From an uncultured PS1 clade bacterium (lineage in GTDB: Bacteria; Pseudomonadota; Alphaproteobacteria; MED-G09), in NCBI GenBank assembly GCA_902626605.1, contig CACOFZ010000011.1:1-50471 (forward strand): 50,471 nt of DNA, in the 5' to 3' direction. Below are positions 47,957 through 50,471 of the stretch, in pieces. The notes below the pieces were generated by a model. That model searched no databases. It worked only from the letters and a program-made list of their open reading frames with translations, and was not told the origin of the DNA. The position numbers and the translations under genes were made by a program. How positions within the stretch are numbered: the stretch's first letter is position 1; each line of letters opens with the position of its first letter.

Positions 47957-48610
47957 ATGAAAAGAAAAAATATTTTTTTAATAGCCTCTGCATCTGCAAT
48001 TACAATTATTCTGGTAATGTTATTTTCAAGCTTAAGTAATGACTCTCAGTTAATAGATGAAAATTTCAAAAATATTCAAAATATTTCTAGCTCATCATTT
48101 GGTGTTGAAAGGGAGTTGGAGGGAGATCACATTATTAGTTTAGGTGAACCTAAAAACACAATTATTGAATATGCATCAATGACATGTCCTCATTGCTCAG
48201 ATTTTCATGGAAATGTTTTCCCAAAAATTAAAGAAGAATTAATTGATACAGGTAAAGTTAAGTATACTTTTAGGGATTTTCCATTAGATCCTTTTGCTAT
48301 GGCTGGTACAATGATTGCAAATTGTGTCTCTGAAGATAAATATTTTGATGTGATAAATGTTCTACTGAAAACTCAACAAAAGTGGATTGAAAAAGGATAT
48401 CAAGGAATTATCTCTATAGCTAAAAATTTTGGACTTACTCTTGCTGAAACCGAGCAATGTCTGAGTAATAAAGAATTAATTAAACTAATAGAGACTAACA
48501 TGAGCTTAGCAAGCAATAGTTTTGGTATAACTGGAACACCAACAGTTTTTGTTAATGGTAAGAAAATTCAACCTTTAGAATATGAAAATATTCTTAATGA
48601 AATAAAATAA
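47957..48610 (+). CDS. DsbA family thiol oxidoreductase
   Basis: Periplasmic thioredoxin-fold oxidase or isomerase of 217 residues. An N-terminal membrane anchor (FLIASASAITIILVMLFSSL, about 7-26) is followed by the thioredoxin domain with the CPHC active site (C77, C80) and the cis-proline loop TGTPTVFVNG (P195). The YASMTCPHCSDFH start and YTFRDFPLDP mark it as the alphaproteobacterial DsbA group found next to smc. It is likely membrane-tethered because no clear cleavage site follows the anchor. It ends 10 bp before smc. Confidence 0.92.
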   Translation: MKRKNIFLIASASAITIILVMLFSSLSNDSQLIDENFKNIQNISSSSFGVERELEGDHIISLGEPKNTIIEYASMTCPHCSDFHGNVFPKIKEELIDTGKVKYTFRDFPLDPFAMAGTMIANCVSEDKYFDVINVLLKTQQKWIEKGYQGIISIAKNFGLTLAETEQCLSNKELIKLIETNMSLASNSFGITGTPTVFVNGKKIQPLEYENILNEIK

Positions 48611-48620
48611 AGGAATAAAA

Positions 48621-50471
48621 TTGGATTTTAAGAAATTACGTATTTCAAATTTTAAGTCATTTGTTGATCCTGTTGAGGTGAATATTAATGACGGTCTTAC
48701 TGGTGTTGTAGGTCCAAATGGATGTGGAAAATCCAATCTTGTAGAGGCTTTAAGGTGGGTTATGGGTGAAACATCATACAAGTCAATGCGAACAGATGCT
48801 ATGGACGATGTTATATTTTCTGGAACAGAGAACAGGCCACCAAGAAATTTTGCGGAAGTTTCATTAATTCTTGATAATAAAGACAGAGATGGTCCTAAAG
48901 ATTATAATAAAGAAGATAACATAGAAATAATTAGAAGAATTGAAAGAGAGTCTGGCTCTGCGTATAGAGTAAATGGAAAGGATATCAGGGCAAGAGATAT
49001 TCAAATGTTTTTTGCGGATGTATCAACTGGAGCAAGATCACCGTCCCTTGTTCGTCAAGGTCAAATTGAAGAATTAATTAGCCAAAAACCTGAGCAAAGA
49101 AGGAAAATTTTAGAGGAAGCTGCTGGAATTTCAGGATTCCATGTTAGACGTCATGAGGCTGAACTGAGACTAAATGCAGCAAATAATAACATCGATCGTC
49201 TGGATGATGTTTTAAAAGAACTATCTTCTCAAATTAGATCTTTAAGAAAACAGGCTCGAGAAGCAACAAGGTATAAGTCTTTGTCTGAAGAAATTCGTAA
49301 TGCTCAGGCAGTAGTTTTGGCAGTAAAGCTAGAGCTCATAAATGAAGAGTTGGATAACTCAAAAAAAAAATATAACGAAGCAAAAAAAAATCACCAAGAT
49401 ACGATTAATTCTCTATCAAGAATTAATACTGAAGAAATTCAATTAGTTGATAAATTAGCACCTTTAAAGGAAGAATCCGCTTCTGATGCCGCTAAATTTC
49501 AAAGACTAATAATTGAGATGGAAGGTTTGGATAATGAGTTAATTAGGCAGGAAAAAAGAATAATTGAATTAGATGATTTTATATTATCAAGCACTTCTCA
49601 ATTAGAAAGAGAGAATGAAATTTTAACAGATTTAAAAACCTCTCTTTCATCATTTAGTAATACAGAAGAAAAAATTAAGAAGAGAAATGAAATTCAAATT
49701 AAAATTGATGAAATTTTATCATTATTAAAAGCTAATAATGAAAAAATTAATATTTTTTCATCAAAATATTCGCAAAAAGAGAATTTAGAAAAAATTACAG
49801 AAAATAATAAAGAAATTATTGACTCTATTTTATCTCAAATCAAAAGAGAAAAAGATTATAATGATAGTTTAAACAAACTATCAAAAAGCGATAATAATTT
49901 GGATTCTCTCTCTCAGAAAGACAGTCAAATTAAAGAGCTTATAAATAAAAAGACTGATGAATTAAATCAAAATGAAAATCTTATCAATAATTTTGTTGAA
50001 CTTTATTCTCAGAAAAATGTATATGAAAAATTACTAGGCTCTAGTTTGGATGTAAAGAACTCCTTAATAGATAAATTAGAAGTTGAACCTGGATTTGAAA
50101 ATGCATTAGATGCGCTGTTGGGTGATGAATTATATTATTCAGTTGATAATGATCAGCCAATTCATTGGGAGTATTTAGAAGATTTTGATGAAGAATTATC
50201 TTTACCAAAAAATTGTGAACCCTTATCAAACTTTATTAAAGGATCAAATGTGATTAGCAGGAGACTAAGACAAACAGGCCTTGCTAAAAGAGAAGATGGG
50301 CTGAAATTAATGTCAGATTTAAATTTTGGACAAAGATTGGTTTCAAAAGAGGGTGATTTATGGCGATGGGATGGTTTAGTTGTCTCCTCAAGCTCATCTA
50401 GCTCTGCAGTTAAGCGACTTCAACAAAGAAATAAATTAGATGAAATTAATAAGTCAATTAAAGAATTTCAA
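48621..50471 (+). CDS. smc: Chromosome segregation protein SMC, 3' end outside window
   Basis: Condensin ATPase that compacts and segregates the chromosome. The frame starts at TTG 48621, preceded by AAGGA (48610-48614) at 6 nt, and remains open for 617 codons to the window edge. It opens MDFKKLRISNFKSFVDP, with Walker A GPNGCGKSNLVEALRWV, FADVSTGARSPSLVRQGQIE and EEAAGISGFHVRR. A long coiled coil follows (about 165-465), rich in E, K, I and N, then the hinge region from about residue 470 (EPGFENALDALLGDEL, LVSKEGDLWRWDGLVV). The returning coil and the C-terminal ATPase half lie beyond the window. Confidence 0.96.
   Translation, partial: MDFKKLRISNFKSFVDPVEVNINDGLTGVVGPNGCGKSNLVEALRWVMGETSYKSMRTDAMDDVIFSGTENRPPRNFAEVSLILDNKDRDGPKDYNKEDNIEIIRRIERESGSAYRVNGKDIRARDIQMFFADVSTGARSPSLVRQGQIEELISQKPEQRRKILEEAAGISGFHVRRHEAELRLNAANNNIDRLDDVLKELSSQIRSLRKQAREATRYKSLSEEIRNAQAVVLAVKLELINEELDNSKKKYNEAKKNHQDTINSLSRINTEEIQLVDKLAPLKEESASDAAKFQRLIIEMEGLDNELIRQEKRIIELDDFILSSTSQLERENEILTDLKTSLSSFSNTEEKIKKRNEIQIKIDEILSLLKANNEKINIFSSKYSQKENLEKITENNKEIIDSILSQIKREKDYNDSLNKLSKSDNNLDSLSQKDSQIKELINKKTDELNQNENLINNFVELYSQKNVYEKLLGSSLDVKNSLIDKLEVEPGFENALDALLGDELYYSVDNDQPIHWEYLEDFDEELSLPKNCEPLSNFIKGSNVISRRLRQTGLAKREDGLKLMSDLNFGQRLVSKEGDLWRWDGLVVSSSSSSSAVKRLQQRNKLDEINKSIKEFQ

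Overview
The window looks like a core chromosomal segment of a streamlined, AT-rich alphaproteobacterium. GC is roughly 30% by eye, intergenic gaps are very short, many start and stop codons overlap, and there are no mobile elements. Several gene blocks are typical of Alphaproteobacteria: DUF1285-Nudix-DUF6111-cca; petABC; lgt with a COG1565 methyltransferase; moaE-moaD-pgsA-uvrC; msbA-DUF374 acyltransferase-waaA-lpxK; greA-carB-carA; yqeY-dnaG-rpoD; and mutY-dciA-dsbA-smc. Low GC and compactness suggest a free-living marine lineage of the SAR11/HIMB59 kind, but the window alone does not allow a firm assignment.

Layout. 1-1412 (minus) is groES-groEL, with groEL cut by the window edge. 1748-3585 holds a cation antiporter and a convergent SDR dehydrogenase. 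3656-9071 (plus) runs through DUF1285, a CoA-type Nudix hydrolase, a small membrane protein, the CCA-adding enzyme and the complete cytochrome bc1 complex. 9072-14363 (minus) is lgt, a complex-I-assembly-type methyltransferase, prs, rplY, pth and ychF. 14479-15804 (plus) is ybjN-like and proC. 15801-17827 (minus) is an OmpR/EnvZ-type two-component system. 17976-18854 (plus) is a branched-chain aminotransferase. 18851-26362 (minus) carries aspC, uvrB, a pteridine-reductase-like SDR, uvrC, pgsA, moaD and moaE, interrupted by a 295-bp AT-rich gap at 21964-22258. 26490-31630 (plus) is the lipid A/LPS block. 31641-36560 (minus) is carAB and greA. 36857-42845 (plus) is yqeY, dnaG, rpoD, a CAU-anticodon tRNA and an ABC-F ATPase. 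42847-47408 (minus) is mutY, a TldD/PmbA protein, an IMPase-family phosphatase, mlaA and mlaC. 47419-50471 (plus) is dciA, a DsbA-like protein and the 5' part of smc.

How the genes work together. The window combines energy metabolism (bc1), information processing (primase, primary sigma factor, excision repair, DciA, SMC, peptidyl-tRNA hydrolase, CCA enzyme) and envelope biogenesis (Lgt, MsbA, WaaA, LpxK, PgsA, MlaA/MlaC). LPS and Mla genes together imply a Gram-negative outer membrane with lipid A-Kdo and retrograde phospholipid transport.

I found no defence system, phage, transposon, CRISPR or obvious novel multigene system. The most interesting non-coding structure is the gap at 21964-22258. 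It has a perfect DnaA box touching a near-perfect 27-bp palindrome, followed by repeated AT-rich 12-16-mers and a second 18-bp palindrome, an organisation that resembles a replication origin or a strong regulatory site. The other points of note are a DnaG whose zinc ribbon has lost three of four ligands, an MlaA homologue with no cysteine at all, and six convergent gene junctions with no room for intrinsic terminators.
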